From Limnoperna fortunei (lineage: Eukaryota; Mollusca; Bivalvia; Mytilida; Modiolidae): 64,000 nucleotides of DNA. Below, in pieces: positions 1 through 14,100 of the stretch. The translations under genes and the position numbers were made by a program. The DNA lies in the NCBI GenBank assembly GCA_944474755.1, contig OX104120.1, forward strand, positions 43,194,067-43,258,066, in the 5' to 3' direction. Position 1 is the stretch's first letter. Each line of letters opens with the position of its first letter. Under the pieces are notes generated by a model. That model was not told where the DNA came from and did not search any database. It saw only the letters and a program-made list of their open reading frames with translations.

Positions 1-1
1 A

Positions 2-84
2 CAAAACACAATTCCTGGCACTAAAGATGTGCAAACAAACACCGTTAAATACGAGGGCGCACTGACCGGTGCTACGGAAGGGTA
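2..84 (+). other. Possible exon edge, either strand
   Basis: On the plus strand one frame is open up to a consensus donor (GGAAGG then GTAAGA) and reads TKDVQTNTVKYEGALTGATE. On the minus strand a fair acceptor (cttccgtag) is followed by open frames, but none in the phase 0 required by exon 58. It is too short to decide whether this is coding. Confidence 0.22.
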
Positions 85-796
85 AGAAGTTCCGCTGCAA
101 AGTAATGTGACATGCATTGTGCTACTAAAGGAAATGTAAAACTCCAAATAATTATATAATATATGTCAGTTCGTTGGGTAAGTCTGATGGAATCTTGCAA
201 AATCTTGATCACTCTGAAACAAAAATGATGTTACATAGCAGTTAATTGATCTCACTACTGTACTTTAAAGAAGGAATGTATATTATAACATATCTCTGAC
301 CGATTTTGTCAAAGAATTGTAACTTTTAGATTCTTTTTATTAATTTTATTCGTAACATGCGCATTTTGACATAACGCTCGAATCCAAATGATTTGTTGGG
401 AGTTCAAACGTACAATAACATTGAAAACAAAAATAAATACTAAAATCTATAATAGAACAAATTTGCAAAATGGAAATAAACCAAAATGTTATAACAATTT
501 GCGCTAAGACCCACCTACAGACCTATTGGTTTGTTCGTGTTGGTATTTTTTGTTTGTTCCTCTCATGGAATTTTCAGTTTGTTTTGGTATGGCAGCTCTT
601 AACACATAATCATCAAATTTAATATACATTTTTAAAGTCTATTTAATAAGTTTTTGTACATATTAAAATCTTTAAATAAGACTATTTGACCATAAACGGA
701 CCCTTTAAACTACAACAGTTTCCTATTACATCGTCGAAATTCAATGCAAAACATATTGGCATTTCACTACATTCTATACAATATCTTACTTAAACA

Positions 797-968
797 CAGT
801 GGCTGATCCATGATATATCATAAAAAGGGAGGGGCTGATTTCATAACAGGGCGCTTATGTCCTAATGGGGGTACACTCTGGACACATTTTTTAACAGGGT
901 GGCTTATGGACTATAGGGCTTTTTAAGGGGGACCGGGCAACGCACACCTCCCCCGGGATACGCCACTG
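797..968. mobile_element. MITE-like element with CAGTGGCKGATCC-type ends
   Basis: A 172-bp segment starts CAGTGGCTGATCC and ends GGATACGCCACTG, an imperfect terminal inverted repeat. The interior is G-rich and non-coding. I could not read a clear target duplication. It lies between the two copies of the 163-1925 duplication. Confidence 0.5.
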
Positions 969-1336
969 AAATATAAATGACAATTGCCTTATATAATAAA
1001 AAATAAACAATATACACAGAGTAAGAAATTTCGTAATAATTTTTTTATATCAAAGGTTATGTCCACAAATGAGATAATATATCATAGTTGCACATAACAG
1101 TATGACGCAAAAAGTGTTATCCTGTTATTAAAATGGATGAAACACACATTGTCATTTGAACTTGAACATTAATGTACACGTGTGTTAATCACAAAAAGTT
1201 TAAAATATATATAACAATAGACGCTTGGCCAACCCTTTATGTCAGTTCGTTGGGTAAGTCAGATGGAATCTGGCAAAATCTTGATCACTCTGAAACGAAA
1301 ATGATGTTATATAGCAGTTTATTTATCTCACTTCTG

Positions 1337-1467
1337 GTGTGTACTCGACTTCAATCTTAATTGACAAGGATTGCCAGTTTTCCGGCTTGCTCCCCCGATA
1401 TAGCTGAAAAATTGCTGAAAGTGGAGCCGAGTTAAACATCATTCAAACAAACGAACAAACAAATTTC
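1337..1467 (+). mobile_element. SINE 3' fragment inserted in duplicated DNA
   Basis: Starts within the post-tRNA body (TGTGTACTCGACTTCAATCT) and ends in CATTCAAACAAACGAACAAAC. It shares the body and tail of the full-length copy at 19493. The paralogous site near 255-265 is empty, and short TCACT-like flanks may be the target duplication. Confidence 0.75.
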
Positions 1468-1966
1468 ACTACTGTACTTTGAAGAAGGAATGTATAACAT
1501 ATCTCTGACTGATTTCCTCAAAGACTTCTACAAGATTGCTTTTATTCATTGTATTCGTCAGATGCGCATTTTGACATAACGCTCGAATCCAAATGATTTG
1601 TTGGGAGTTCAAACGTACAAGAACATTGGAAACCAAAAGAAATACTAAAATCTATCAAAGAAAAAACTTTGTATGATGGAAATAAACCAAAATGTTATAA
1701 CAATTGCGATAATATCCACTAACAGACCTATTGGTTTTTTGTGTTGGTATTTGCTGTTTGTTCGTTACATGGAGTTCTCAGTTTGTATTGGTATGGCAGC
1801 TCTTGACACATAATCATAATTTTTAATATACACTTTTATAAGCCTATTTTATAACTTTTCGTACATATTAAAACCTTTAAATAAGACTATTTGCTCTACA
1901 CGGACCCTTTAAACTACAACAGTTTACTGTAATAACAATTTGATTTGTGATGTGATATATTTATAC

Positions 1967-2167
1967 CTCAACGAAAATAGAATTGCCATGTATTTCTGCA
2001 GACAGAGTAAGCAATCCATCATTCATCAGGTTATGTGATCCCGATTCTTGGTTCATTTTGTAGTGTAGCTGCCCGTATTGGTGATACTTTGGATAATAAT
2101 TGATAGACGCTGATTTGATATGATCAGCAATCTCTGTATTTACTATTGCAACATTGTAAAATCGTAT
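1967..2167 (-). CDS. Exon 58: end of the LamG domain and beginning of an unidentified region
   Basis: 201 bp, phase 0/0. Begins [20 protein letters not shown], closing the LamG domain (DEiR.yn.al...Ei), then continues with [20 protein letters not shown], which I do not recognise. The donor GTATAAATA is open, so the gene runs past the left edge of the window or into the repeats at 1-1.9 kb. Confidence 0.78.
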
Positions 2168-5100
2168 CTAAAACATTTAAATAGATTAGTTAGTACGAGC
2201 ATAACAATTCTGAAATTACCCGGGTATAAGTAAATTCGTTTAGTACTCTAATGAATTTTAGTTAGTCGATTAAACAATTGAAATAAGCATGTAAAATACA
2301 TGTTTTAATCTATTGCAATAGTGTCAATATAGAATGCGCATAACATTGCAACATTAATGTTTAAATAACAAAAATATTTAGTTTGCCAAACAGTATTCTG
2401 TCAATGGGTAATACACAAGTATTTCTTACATTAATACTGAATGCAATTCAATGCAAAAACAACACGTGTTAACCATGCTTATGCATTTATAAATATTTCC
2501 AATGCGCAAAATTTGTAACATTTCCTAATAGTCTTGAGCGTAATGAATTGAAATGCATTGCCAACTGACAATTCATAACGGAAAGAGTACCTCATCCATG
2601 TATCCCTTAAATGTGTTGTTGGCGTCCTTTCCGAGATATAGGAATGTGTCAGAGATTGAGGTATACATATTCTGAAAATAATAAATAAATTTATTATTTG
2701 ATAAGGTATAAATTTACAGGCAAAACTTGTTTTTTGCAATTTTTGCCAGGAATAGTTATTTTGTCGTCAATTGCTTAAATTATTGTTGTTGTCGCGATAG
2801 TTTATAAATAAGGAAACAATGGAATTGTAATAAGCATCATAATTACTGCCATGTTTAAAGCAGCTTAGCTTGTTTGTGAACACGATGAAGTTGGCAGTTG
2901 GTCTTGGGACGTGGAATTTCATCGGCATGACTAATTATCAATTCATAACAAATTTAAAACGATAAGCAGATATTATTCGCACAGAAAGAACACAACTTGC
3001 GCCATTTTGAAAACCCTTACAATGACTATAAATTATTTTTTTTTTGAGAACGTCTGTAAGTGAGAAAAACAGATATTTCACTTAAGGGTGTTACACCTGC
3101 GTGTTTTGCATAAAAAAAGTCGTAAGCGTAAAATTGATCGTAAGTGCTGACGTCACAATACATTTCCCTTTGATCTGCGTACACATACGAAAGTTTTTAC
3201 ACTTCACGACTTTTTGTAAAATCAACTGCTGCTGATTTCTGACAAGTCTAACAACAAGAACTAACGTCAGTGTTATGACTCTATATCAACAAAATATAAC
3301 AAAAAGAAGCACACAATTACAGTTTGAGTAACAATCATCACAAAGTTTTTATAACATCTGTCTGAAGTGTGTTTGTTTGTGTGAATGGTGTTTTACACCC
3401 ACGATTTCTATTTTCATCAAAACTTCAGCTTGTAAGTATATCATGGCGGGCAGTTTTTAGAGGTAGAGAAATCTGTTGTACCTATTAAGAACCTCCCTCA
3501 CCCCAGCCCTTCGTCAACACCTTTCTTGTCGTAATGTAATATTTAACTGAGAATGTCATATTCGCCATTATTCTATTTCTTTTTCTTTGTCTTATGCCAT
3601 CTTAGAAGGCAGATCTGAACATTTGTATACATTAATCGGGTAATGCTGCCAAGGCATGTATTACAGTTAGTACAGTAAAGTAATACAAACTATTAGCCTG
3701 ATGGAAATGCAAATAAACAACAGTTTTCATTTCGTACAAAGAAATCTCAGAGTCTACTATGAGGCACAAAAAAATAGAACTGGACTTTACTTTATGCGGT
3801 AGTCTTTATTGCTTTAATGTACAAATACTCAAAAAGCCAACAGGATAAATTCTAGTAAACTGCCCAGGGTTACGAGAAAACACGAGTACATCTTAAGTGA
3901 AAACCATCTTGCAATATAGCATCAGCTACATTGTCGTACAACACCATTTTTTTCTTTGCACCCAGAATTACCTACACTCTAAAAGTATCATTCTTTCCCG
4001 TTTGAGACTAAAATGTTGTTTGTCAATTGTGTTCTTCTAAATATTAATCAAAAGTTATATAAAAATGATAGTTACCCAATCTAATGGTCTTATTTCGGCT
4101 AGTGAAGCAGTAAGATTTCCATCAACATAAAGCTTTAAAATATATTCTGAAACAACACACAAAACATCTTTATATAATGGAAGGTAAAAAAACATAATAA
4201 AAACTTGCACCAAGAAGAAATATTGATTTAACTGAAAAAGTTGAATGTTGAATAAGAATGGAAGCTCTTTGCTTCGTAGAAAACAAATTATTCTTATACA
4301 TGTATACTTCTATCATCTAGTAGATGCAAATTTCAATGTTTATCAAATGATCCATCGACAACTTAATAAAATTACTTTTAATAGAATACAACCTGTTTAT
4401 TCAAAGATTCAAGATACAGAGAGGTTTAAAATTATATTTTATTACCAAGGCCTAAATGAACAAACCATACCGGATTCATCATACTGCAGGACTACACTAG
4501 TCCATTTGTTGGCCCGTACTGTCTTTGTACAATTTACAATATAGTTTCCATATTGACCATATAAATCAGTGCCTTCTATCCAGGCACAAACTGTTCTTGA
4601 GTTAGTACAAAAGAATGGCATTGGTGTTACATGATTTCCAGAATCAGTTTTTATCCACACTTCGAATGTAAAGCTTTATCGAAATAAATGATTATCGTTA
4701 TTTTTTTACATTTTAATCGATATATTTTTAAAGAAAAATGTTGGTTTAATTACTATTTAAAATATGTGATGCAAAAACATAGTGTGTAAACATTTACATT
4801 AGAAGCGATATATTTTCTGGCATGTCAGAGTTATTTTCTTAAAGAAGGTGTCATCAATACAATCACAACTTCATTTTGTCTACTGATGGTCTAGTTATGT
4901 TACTGTTTGTTTTCTAAAACACGATTCTCTTTATATTACTGAGAAATATGTAAAACTTAAAATTGGAAGCGCTATATTCTAAGGCAGTATTTAAACAATA
5001 CGATGGCAAATTGATTTAGTCTAGCCATGGTCTCAGTTTTTTGTTGTTGTAAAAGGTAATTCACTTTCTATTACGAAGTTATGTAAAGCTTCAAAAACTG

Positions 5101-8100
5101 TCTGTGTAAGGAAAAAGAAGCACTTAACAGATTTGTACAAATAAGTAATTAGAATTGTTTAACACATTCATTGTGTTTTGACTGATATTGTTTGGGCATA
5201 AATTCACCAAAAATATAGTTTTTACCTTTTGTTTACACCAAGCTGTGAGATGTTTGTGAGCGACACATAGTTGTCAATACCATCGAATTTCAGCGCCATA
5301 TTTTGTCTGTCAAGACATTTAACTTTTATATCTGACCAAAGCGACATCCGCTGACCAAACTGGTAAACTCCAACTCGACCGCCTGTTATATTGGTATTAT
5401 AGATATCGCCACTGTCAACTAGCATAGATTTAGCATCGTATAACTGGAATCTATAACAGATATTTATAATAAACACCAAAGAGTACACACCTGGCAATCG
5501 CGTTTGGTTAATAGTAAAGATATACATCGACATAAAAGATTGAGTGAAACCTCACAACAAAATTAAACTAAAACTACCAATTACAAATTATAATTTGAAT
5601 ATAAAATTGTTTCAATGTCATTATCTTTAAATATTAAAAAGGACATCGGTTACCTTATACTACCTAAATCTGTATTGTGCGTTAGGAACCATTTGTAAGA
5701 TGTAAAATTACTCCACCTCAACATTTCACTATCATGCCACAACACTTGAACTTGGTTTGCAGTAGAGCTACTATGCCATAAAGCATGTGCCATGTAAATG
5801 TCAGGTCCTGTATTTGAGTCAACAATCTATTAAATAAATTATAAAGCACTTATAACTGTGATTTGCATTTTCTATACAGCTTGGAATTTACATATAACCA
5901 CACATTAACGCACAGAAATAGCACGCATGAGCCATGAAGTAACCACAAGAATAGAAAACACTGAAAACGTGCACCAAAATAGTTCTTATGTAAAATCAAC
6001 ATAATACATTTCTTGTATCTATTTGAAAATAACTCGCCGCTATAAATGACTCAAAGAAAAAAACGATTAATTTCGTTAATGATGAAAGGAAAGTCCTAAT
6101 CTTCCAGAGGATAGGGCTTTACGATAGTAGCTTTATTTCTTCGTTTGACTGGTTCATAGTTTTTGTATGTCGAATTTTTAATTGCTATTTATGTCGTTAT
6201 TTTGTTCCTTTGATTTACTGCGAACATGACAGAAAATAAAATTTAAAAACTGCCTTTATATTAAGTTTAATGTATCATTGTCTGCTTATACTGTATGGTA
6301 TTTATTGTCTACTTTTTCATCCAAGTATTCTTTTCTGGCAATTTACAATATAAATTAAGGGCCCTCCGTGGCCGAGTGGTTAAGGTAGTTCGCCTACTAT
6401 TGATCACGTGGTCCGTCAACACTTGATGGTGAGCTCGAGTCTCACTACGTGCAGGATGCGGTCGACTCCAATTTTAATCTAATCTGGTTACTTCGGCTTC
6501 TTCCTTAATAAAACAGAACGCCATGATATCGCTAAACAATTGATGAAAGTGGCGAAACCATTTAAATAAACAAACAATACAAATTAAAAATAAATCATTT
6601 CTTGCGACAAGGAGTAACAATTAAAAGATACTGTGACATATCACATGTGTTCGAACCTTTATTTGTAAACCTTTTATTCCTGCTTTAAAAGTTGCAGCAT
6701 CAAAATTATAATTTGTTGTTTTCCATGACACTAGATAGAATTTTCTGTTATTGACGTATCCAAATACAATTCCAATATAGTTCTCTCCTTTAGTTGACCG
6801 TATGAATAATGTACCAGTGTAGGACACTGATCCATACACTTGAGAACCTTAAATAAAATAAAACAAGTGTCATAAGTTAAGCTGCACTTAAAGATATATT
6901 CACAAGAAGCCAACAGGAATATTGCTATTACTAACAAACAAGCAGTTAATCCAACAACAATGGTTAAACAATATTATATGTTCTTTAGGAAAATGGTGGG
7001 ATGGAGCTTCATCACACTTCCATATATCCTCTACGCCCAATTATCGCATTTAAGGTGTATGTGATTTACAAAATTGCAAAACTCTAATGTATCTTGCCTT
7101 ATTAGGTATTCGTTTGTTATATTTTGACATTAATTGCACATCTTTATGTGTATCCAACTTCTTCTTAGCTTTTGTATAAATAATAAAAACTGCCTATACT
7201 TCCATGCACTCACGTTCACACTAGTGTAAGTTGGTTCCATTTTGCTTTGTATGTTTGATCCTCTTCATTATTGTTTGTCTATTGTTTTTTGTTTGTTGCT
7301 TTGGCTATAAGCTCGGGGTTTTTTTTCATAGTGAATTTTAATTATTTTATGACGTCTTAGCATCTCATGCTTTTTTCAATTGTCCTACCTTCTGGTCTGT
7401 TGCTATGTGAAACAAGTGCTCATTTTGAAAACTTGGTTCTCATCTGGATATCTTTTTTTGATCTTTTATTCGCCAACACCCTTTATATGCTAAATACAGT
7501 TTAACAGACACCAATATGTTATATTATCTTTTCGTGACCGTTTCTGAATATCCATACCAAATCAACAGAAAACTAGAGGCTCACAGAAGCCTGTCTCGCT
7601 CACCTGAACTTGAAACCAAACAACCCTTTTTATCCAGTTTTTTCCTATAAGGAATTGCCCAACACTTCTGCAAAAATCATTAATTTTGACCTTTTAATGG
7701 AAATAACTCCTATAAGGTGGAGCTTTTGATGCTTAGAGGGAGAAGGGAGGTTCACTTCAAATTTGCTGTACCTGTTATACTTTTTTAAGTATCAGCCGAA
7801 AACTCTCTTGACCCCCCCCCTTTCTATTTTAAGCCAACGTAGCTATGTAGGTAGTCAGCTGTCATGATTTGCACAATTTTAGTAGAGGACATCCTAAAGA
7901 TGACGTGTGCAATGTTTCAAAGCAGTCGTTTCATTGGTAACAGAGGAAATTTTTAAAATCAATTAAAATTGATTAAAAAAATGTTCAAGGAAAATAAGTC
8001 CTAAACGGTTCATCAGACAATCTTGACCCTAAGTCATTTTTGTAGCCCTCATAGAGCAGAACAATTAAGCAATGCTAACTTTTTCTCTAATTCTAATAAT

Positions 8101-11100
8101 TTTCAAGATTTTGAGGCAAAAATGTCAAAAATAATCAATTTCGACAATTTAAGGGCAATAACTCCTATAAGGGGTCATAATACAACTTCGACCCAATGGA
8201 GTGTTTCGTAGAGCTTTTGATGCCGATGAAGGCATGTCTTTTCGGTTTTCCTGTATCTGTTATAATATTTGAACTATAAGCCAAAAAATGTATTTTGACA
8301 CCCCCTCCGTTCTATTTTTAGCCATGGCGGCCATGTTCGTTAATCTGCGGCCATGCTTGGTGCAAACTTGGTTGAGGACATTTGACGGATGATATGTACA
8401 AAGTTTCAAAGCAGTACTTTCAGTGGTTTCAGAGGAGAAGATTTTAAAAAATCAATTAAAACCGATTAAAATAAACAGTTCAAGGGGAATAACTCTTAAA
8501 CGGTTAATCAGCCAATCTTGACTCTAGGCCAATTTTGTAGCCCTTATAGAGCAGAACAATTAAGCAATGCTTACGTTTTCTCTAGTTCTAATAATTTTCA
8601 AGATTTTGAGGCAAAAATGGCAAAAAATCATCAATTTCGACAATTAAGGGGCAATAACTCCTACAAGGAGTCGTCATACAACTTTGACCCAATGGAGTGT
8701 TTTGTAGAGCTTTTGATGCTGAAGAAGGAAAGTCTCTTAGGTTTTCCTGTATCTGTTATACTTTTTGAACTATAAGCCAAAAACTGTATTTTTACCCCTC
8801 TGTTCTATTTTTAGCCATGGCGGTCATGTTGGTTGGTCTGAGGCCATTATTTGTGCAAACTTGGTAGAGGACATTTTACTGATGATGTGTGCAAAGTTTC
8901 AAAGCAATCCCTTCAGTGGTTTTGGAGGAGAAGATTTTTAAAGAAAAGTTAACGACGACGTAGACGACGACGACGACGCCAAGTGATGGCAATAGCTCCC
9001 CTGACCCTTAAGCTAAAAATGCATACCTATCAGCATAGACGGGCTATTTATGTCGGCCAATTGGTATATTTCCCTTCCTGCTGCTTTAACCCACCATTTA
9101 GCTACAGTGTTACCGTATCCTGGATATAAATCAGCAACAAAATGGTCCAAAAATGAGGTGGAAGAGATATCTCTGATATGAGGGCATGTGTCAATGCTAT
9201 CATCAATACCATCACCATCTGAATCCATGACGCAGTTATCTCCCTTGTGGTCCCCTGTTGCAAAATTTGTAATAAGAAATTGTAACAACCACCATGCAAT
9301 TGACATTATTCATTACATTGTTTCTCTTCTTTTGAAACACGCTTTAATATAGTCTCATTCATTTAGTAACTTCAATAGCACGTTCTACAAAAAAGTAGAA
9401 ATAAATATCGAAAAGTTTTGTATGTAATTGGTTAAAAGTCATATTAACAAGACAGGAATACACTGTATTATTCCGTAAGTATTTATATCATGACTCAATA
9501 ATAATGCAATTTGTATAAATCATCCTCCTATTGTTAAACGTTGGCTTGTATAACCATGTTCCTAAATTAGTCTTTTTACAATTACATTTCACACGGCAAA
9601 TGTTCAAGACTGGATGACATTAGGCAAAGAAATAAACAAACAGGCGATAGTGAATAAGAATGTGTCTGCCATCTGAAGAAGGGTATAAAAATAACTGCAC
9701 TAAACGTCTGGTTTTTAAAGCTATTTAAAAAACCAAATTTCTTTACACTACATAACTATCGTTTTGCCGTACATTATTATCGAGCAATGTAACAACCCGT
9801 TTTGCAATAACAACCCGTTTTGCAATAAAATTTTCAAACATGTATAAATTGTTTGTTATGATGTTGTGGGTTTTCTATACACAAGTATAAATATAACGAT
9901 ATACTATTATAAGTATAAATCCTCTTTTTTATCATATTTTTCTTCATCAGAAGTTTATTGCAAAACGGGTTGGAGTAGTCAACCCGTTTTGCAATAAGAA
10001 CGCATTTTGCAATAACCCGTTTTGCAATAAAATTGTCAAACATGTAAAAATCGTACTTTATTATGTTGGGGATTATCTATCTACAAGTACAAATATAACG
10101 ATATACTATTATAAGAATATATTATGTTTCATCATATTTTTTTCAACATAAGAAGTTTATTGCCAAACGGGTTGGAGTAGTCAACCCGTTTTGAAATAAG
10201 AACGCATTTTGCAATAACCAGTTTTGCAATAAAATTGTCAAACATGCACAAATCGTTCTTTATGATGTTGTGGATACTTTGTGGATTATCTATCCACAAG
10301 TACAAAATATAACGATATGCTATTATAAGTATATATTGTCTGTTTCATCATATTTTTCAACATACGAAGTGTATTGCCAAACGGGTTGGAGTAGTCAACC
10401 CGTTTTGCAATAAGAACGCATTTTGCAATAAAATTGTCAAACATGTACAAATCGTTCTTTATGATGTTGTGGATACTTTGTGGATTATCTATCCACAGAA
10501 ACAAATATAACGATATACTATTATAAGTATACCTCCTCTGTTTCATCATATTTTTCAACATCAGAAGCTTATTGCCAAACGGGTTGGAGTAGTCAACCCT
10601 TTTGCAATAAGAACGCATTTTGCAATAAACCGTTTTGCAATAAAATTGTCAAACATGTAAAAATCGTACTTTATTATGTTCGGGATTATCTATCTACAAG
10701 TACAAATATAACGATATACTATTATAAGAATATATTATGTTTCATCATATTTTTTTCAACATAAAAAGTTTATTGCCAAACGGGTTGGAGTAGTCAACCC
10801 GTTTTGCAATAAGAACTCATTTTGCAATAACCCGTTTTGCAATAAAATTGTCAAACATTCACAAATCGTTCTTTATGATGTTTTGGATACTTTGTGGATT
10901 ATCTATCCACAAGTACAAATATAACGATATGCTATTATAAGTATATATTGTCTGTTTCATCATATTTTTCAACATCAGAAGCTTATTACCAAACGGGTTG
11001 GAGTAGTCAACCCGTTTTGCAATAAGAACGCATTTTGCAATAGCCCGTTTTGCAATAAAATTGTCAAACATGTACAAATCGTTCTTTATGATGTTGTCGA

Positions 11101-14100
11101 TACAAATATACTATATAAGTATATAATTCTATTCATGCTGTAATTTATTTAAATTAAGTGCTTTGATTGGATAAAAACACTTAAATGGCGTCTTATCAGA
11201 TAATTTATATATAGATATTTCCTCTGAGCGGACTATTTGCAGTATCCAATGTAAACAAGATTGCGTCCTCCTAGCGTATCCAGGGAGAGGGGGGCAATGT
11301 ATTCTCTGCCCCAATGATTTCCAATTAAATCGATCGAGATTTCAAATAAAATATAATATAAATACAAGTTAGTGTTTCATTTTGTTTTTATCCTATCAAT
11401 ATTTTACAGAAGGGCGATTCCCTTGGTACTATGTTTTGCATATCCCTACGCTTTCCGGCCTAGGTACGTTTTGAGGTCTAGATGGGTTTCTGTAAATGTT
11501 TTTGCTGTTTTAAAAATCGCAACGATTATTTCACAGAATTATAAGGATTAAACACTGTGTTTTAGGAAATTATCAATGTGTAAACTCCGGCGACTCCCTC
11601 ACAAACTAAATATTTTAAATAGAATAATATATACAATAAACAAAGGTACAAACAGAAATGGCGGTACAGAGAGAAAACAAACAATACACAATGTCAATAT
11701 TTGTTCAGTAAAGAACAAAGCATAAAAAGACTACCCTGGAGAATCTATCTTTTTCAATACAATTCTAATAAACTTACTTAGATTTGAACAAATTATCAAA
11801 ATTAATGATTTGTTGACAAGTTTTAATTATACTCTACGTAATGTAAATAACGTCAACCAGCGATCGTGGTAGGTTGGTTAATGTATGAACAGTGCTATTG
11901 CCATATTTCATGAGGGTGTTTGTCTAATGATTCAATTGATCGACAAATAATGTCACTCACTTTGGTCATATATGCTAGTGTTAATGATATGATTTTGTCA
12001 CATTTAGTAATGTAGACAATTAGACAGAGCAGCCACGGGTCTTTGGGGGTTGTCTGGTCATAATACAGAAAACCTGGTCGCGGGCCGTGGTAGGTGGTGT
12101 GTTAAGAGAGTTTTTATTGATTTGAAAAAGAATATGCTATTTGTAGCCGCTACAAAAGGCTAAATTCTTCGTCCCTACCCATACTCCATTTTTTTGCAGT
12201 GTCAATTTTAACTTGTTCTCGTCCTGGATATAGCTAAAATATTACTCGCTGGACATAAAGCAAACATCCAACCAATCGATGTAATTGTGTTAAATCTCAT
12301 CTCAAAATAGTAACATGTCTTTGTTTATCTGAGACTGCAGGTGCAGAGCCAGACATTGTGACTAGCCAAACCCGTTTTGCAATAAACTTTTAATGTCGCC
12401 ATGTATATATCAGAAATTCGATGGCATAGGTGCTGATATATATTTATATTCACAATACTTCTTAGATAAGCCAATAAGGAACGATCTGTGGTTTCATTAA
12501 TTTAATGTTTCGTTTAAAATTTTTTTTATTGCATAAGGGGTTATTGCAAAATGCGCTCTTACTGCACAACGGGTTGACTACTCCAACCCGTTAGGCAATA
12601 AACTTCTGATGTTGCAAAATATGATGAAACAGAGTATATATACTTATAATAGTATATCGTTATATTTGTTTCTGTGGATAGATAATCCACAAAGTATCGA
12701 CAACATCATAAAGAACGATTTGTACATGTCTGACAATTTTATTGCAAAACGGGTTATTGCAAAATGCGTTCTTATTGCAAAACGGGTTGACTACTCCAAC
12801 CCGTTTGGCAATAAACGTCTTATGTTGAAAAAAATATGATGAAACAGAGGATGTATACTTATAATAGTATATCGTTATATTTGTTTCTGTGGATAGATAA
12901 TCCACAAAGTATCGACAACATCATAAAGAACGATTTGTACATGTTTGACAATTTTATTGCAAAACGGGTTATTGCAAAATGCGTTCTTATTGCAAAACGG
13001 GTTGACTACTCCAACCCGTTTGGCAATAAACTTCTGATGTTGAAAAATATGATGAAACAGACAATATATACTTATAATAGTATTTCGTTGTATTTTGTAC
13101 TTGTGGATAGATAATCCACAAAGTATCCACAACATCATAAAGAACGATTTGTACATGTTTGACAATTTTATTGCAAAACGGGTTATTGCAAAATGCGTTC
13201 TTATTGCAAAACGGGTTGACTACTCCAACCCGTTTGGCAATAAACTTCTTATGGTTGAAAAAAAGTATGATGAAACATATATTTGTACTTGTGGATATAT
13301 AATCCACAACATCATAAAGAACGATCTGTACATGCTTGACAATTTTATTGCAAAACGGGTTATTGCAAAATGCGTTCTTATTGCAAAACGGGTTGACTAC
13401 TCCAACCCGTTTGGCAATAAACTTCTGATGTTGAAAAATATGATGAAACAGACAATATATACTTATAATTATATAGTATTTCGTTATATTTTGTACTTGT
13501 GGATAGATAATCCACATATTATCCACAACATCATAAAGAACGATTTGTACATGTTTGACAATTTTATTGCAAAACGGGTTATTGCGTTCTTATTGCAAAA
13601 CGGGTTGACTACTCCAACCCGTTTGGCAATAAACTTCTTATGTTGAAAAAAATATGATGAAACATAATATATTCTTATAATAGTATATTGTTATATTTGT
13701 ACTTGTAGATAGATAATCCCAACATAATAAAGTACGATTTGTACATGTTTGACAATTTTATTGCAAAACGGGTTATTGCAAAATGTGTTCTTATTGCAAA
13801 ACGGGTTGACTACTCCAACCCGTTTTGCAATAAACTTTTGATGAAGAAAAATATGATAAAAAAGAGGATATATACATATAATAGTATATCGTTATATTTA
13901 TACTTGTGTATAGAAAACCCACAACATCATAACAAACAATTTGTACATGTTTGAAAATTTTATTGCAAAACGGATTGTTATTGCAAAACGGGTTGTTACA
14001 GAGCAATTTACCGACATAAATAGCTCTAGAAAATAACAGATGAGAACAACATACCATTGATATCTGTCTGTAAAGAATTTGGTAAGTATGGACAATTATC

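Larger units (their letters stand above)
163..1925. repeat. Direct duplication: copies at 163-721 and 1239-1925
   Basis: The same ~560-bp sequence, from ATGTCAGTTCGTTGGGTAAG to TTTAAACTACAACAGTTT, occurs twice in the same orientation about 1.08 kb apart. The second copy is longer because a SINE 3' fragment is inserted at about 1337-1467. The copies differ by scattered substitutions, so the duplication is not very recent. Confidence 0.85.

Noticed and set aside
4245..4544. Plus-strand open frame of 99 codons
   Set aside because: It overlaps the antisense of exon 55, whose LamG pattern and splice sites are convincing. The plus-strand frame is a shadow.
6359..6445. tRNA gene at 6359 (and at 19493)
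   Set aside because: A and B boxes are present, but the cloverleaf does not close and a SINE body and tail follow directly. These are SINE heads.
8023..8775. Two similar plus-strand open frames (62 and 85 codons)
   Set aside because: They are the same segment of the ~490-bp tandem unit and are not conserved in length. No domain.
9788..11100. CRISPR-like array of repeats and spacers
   Set aside because: The regularity comes from ~205-bp transposon-like tandem units with no short direct repeat/unique spacer pattern, in a eukaryotic intron, and no cas genes.
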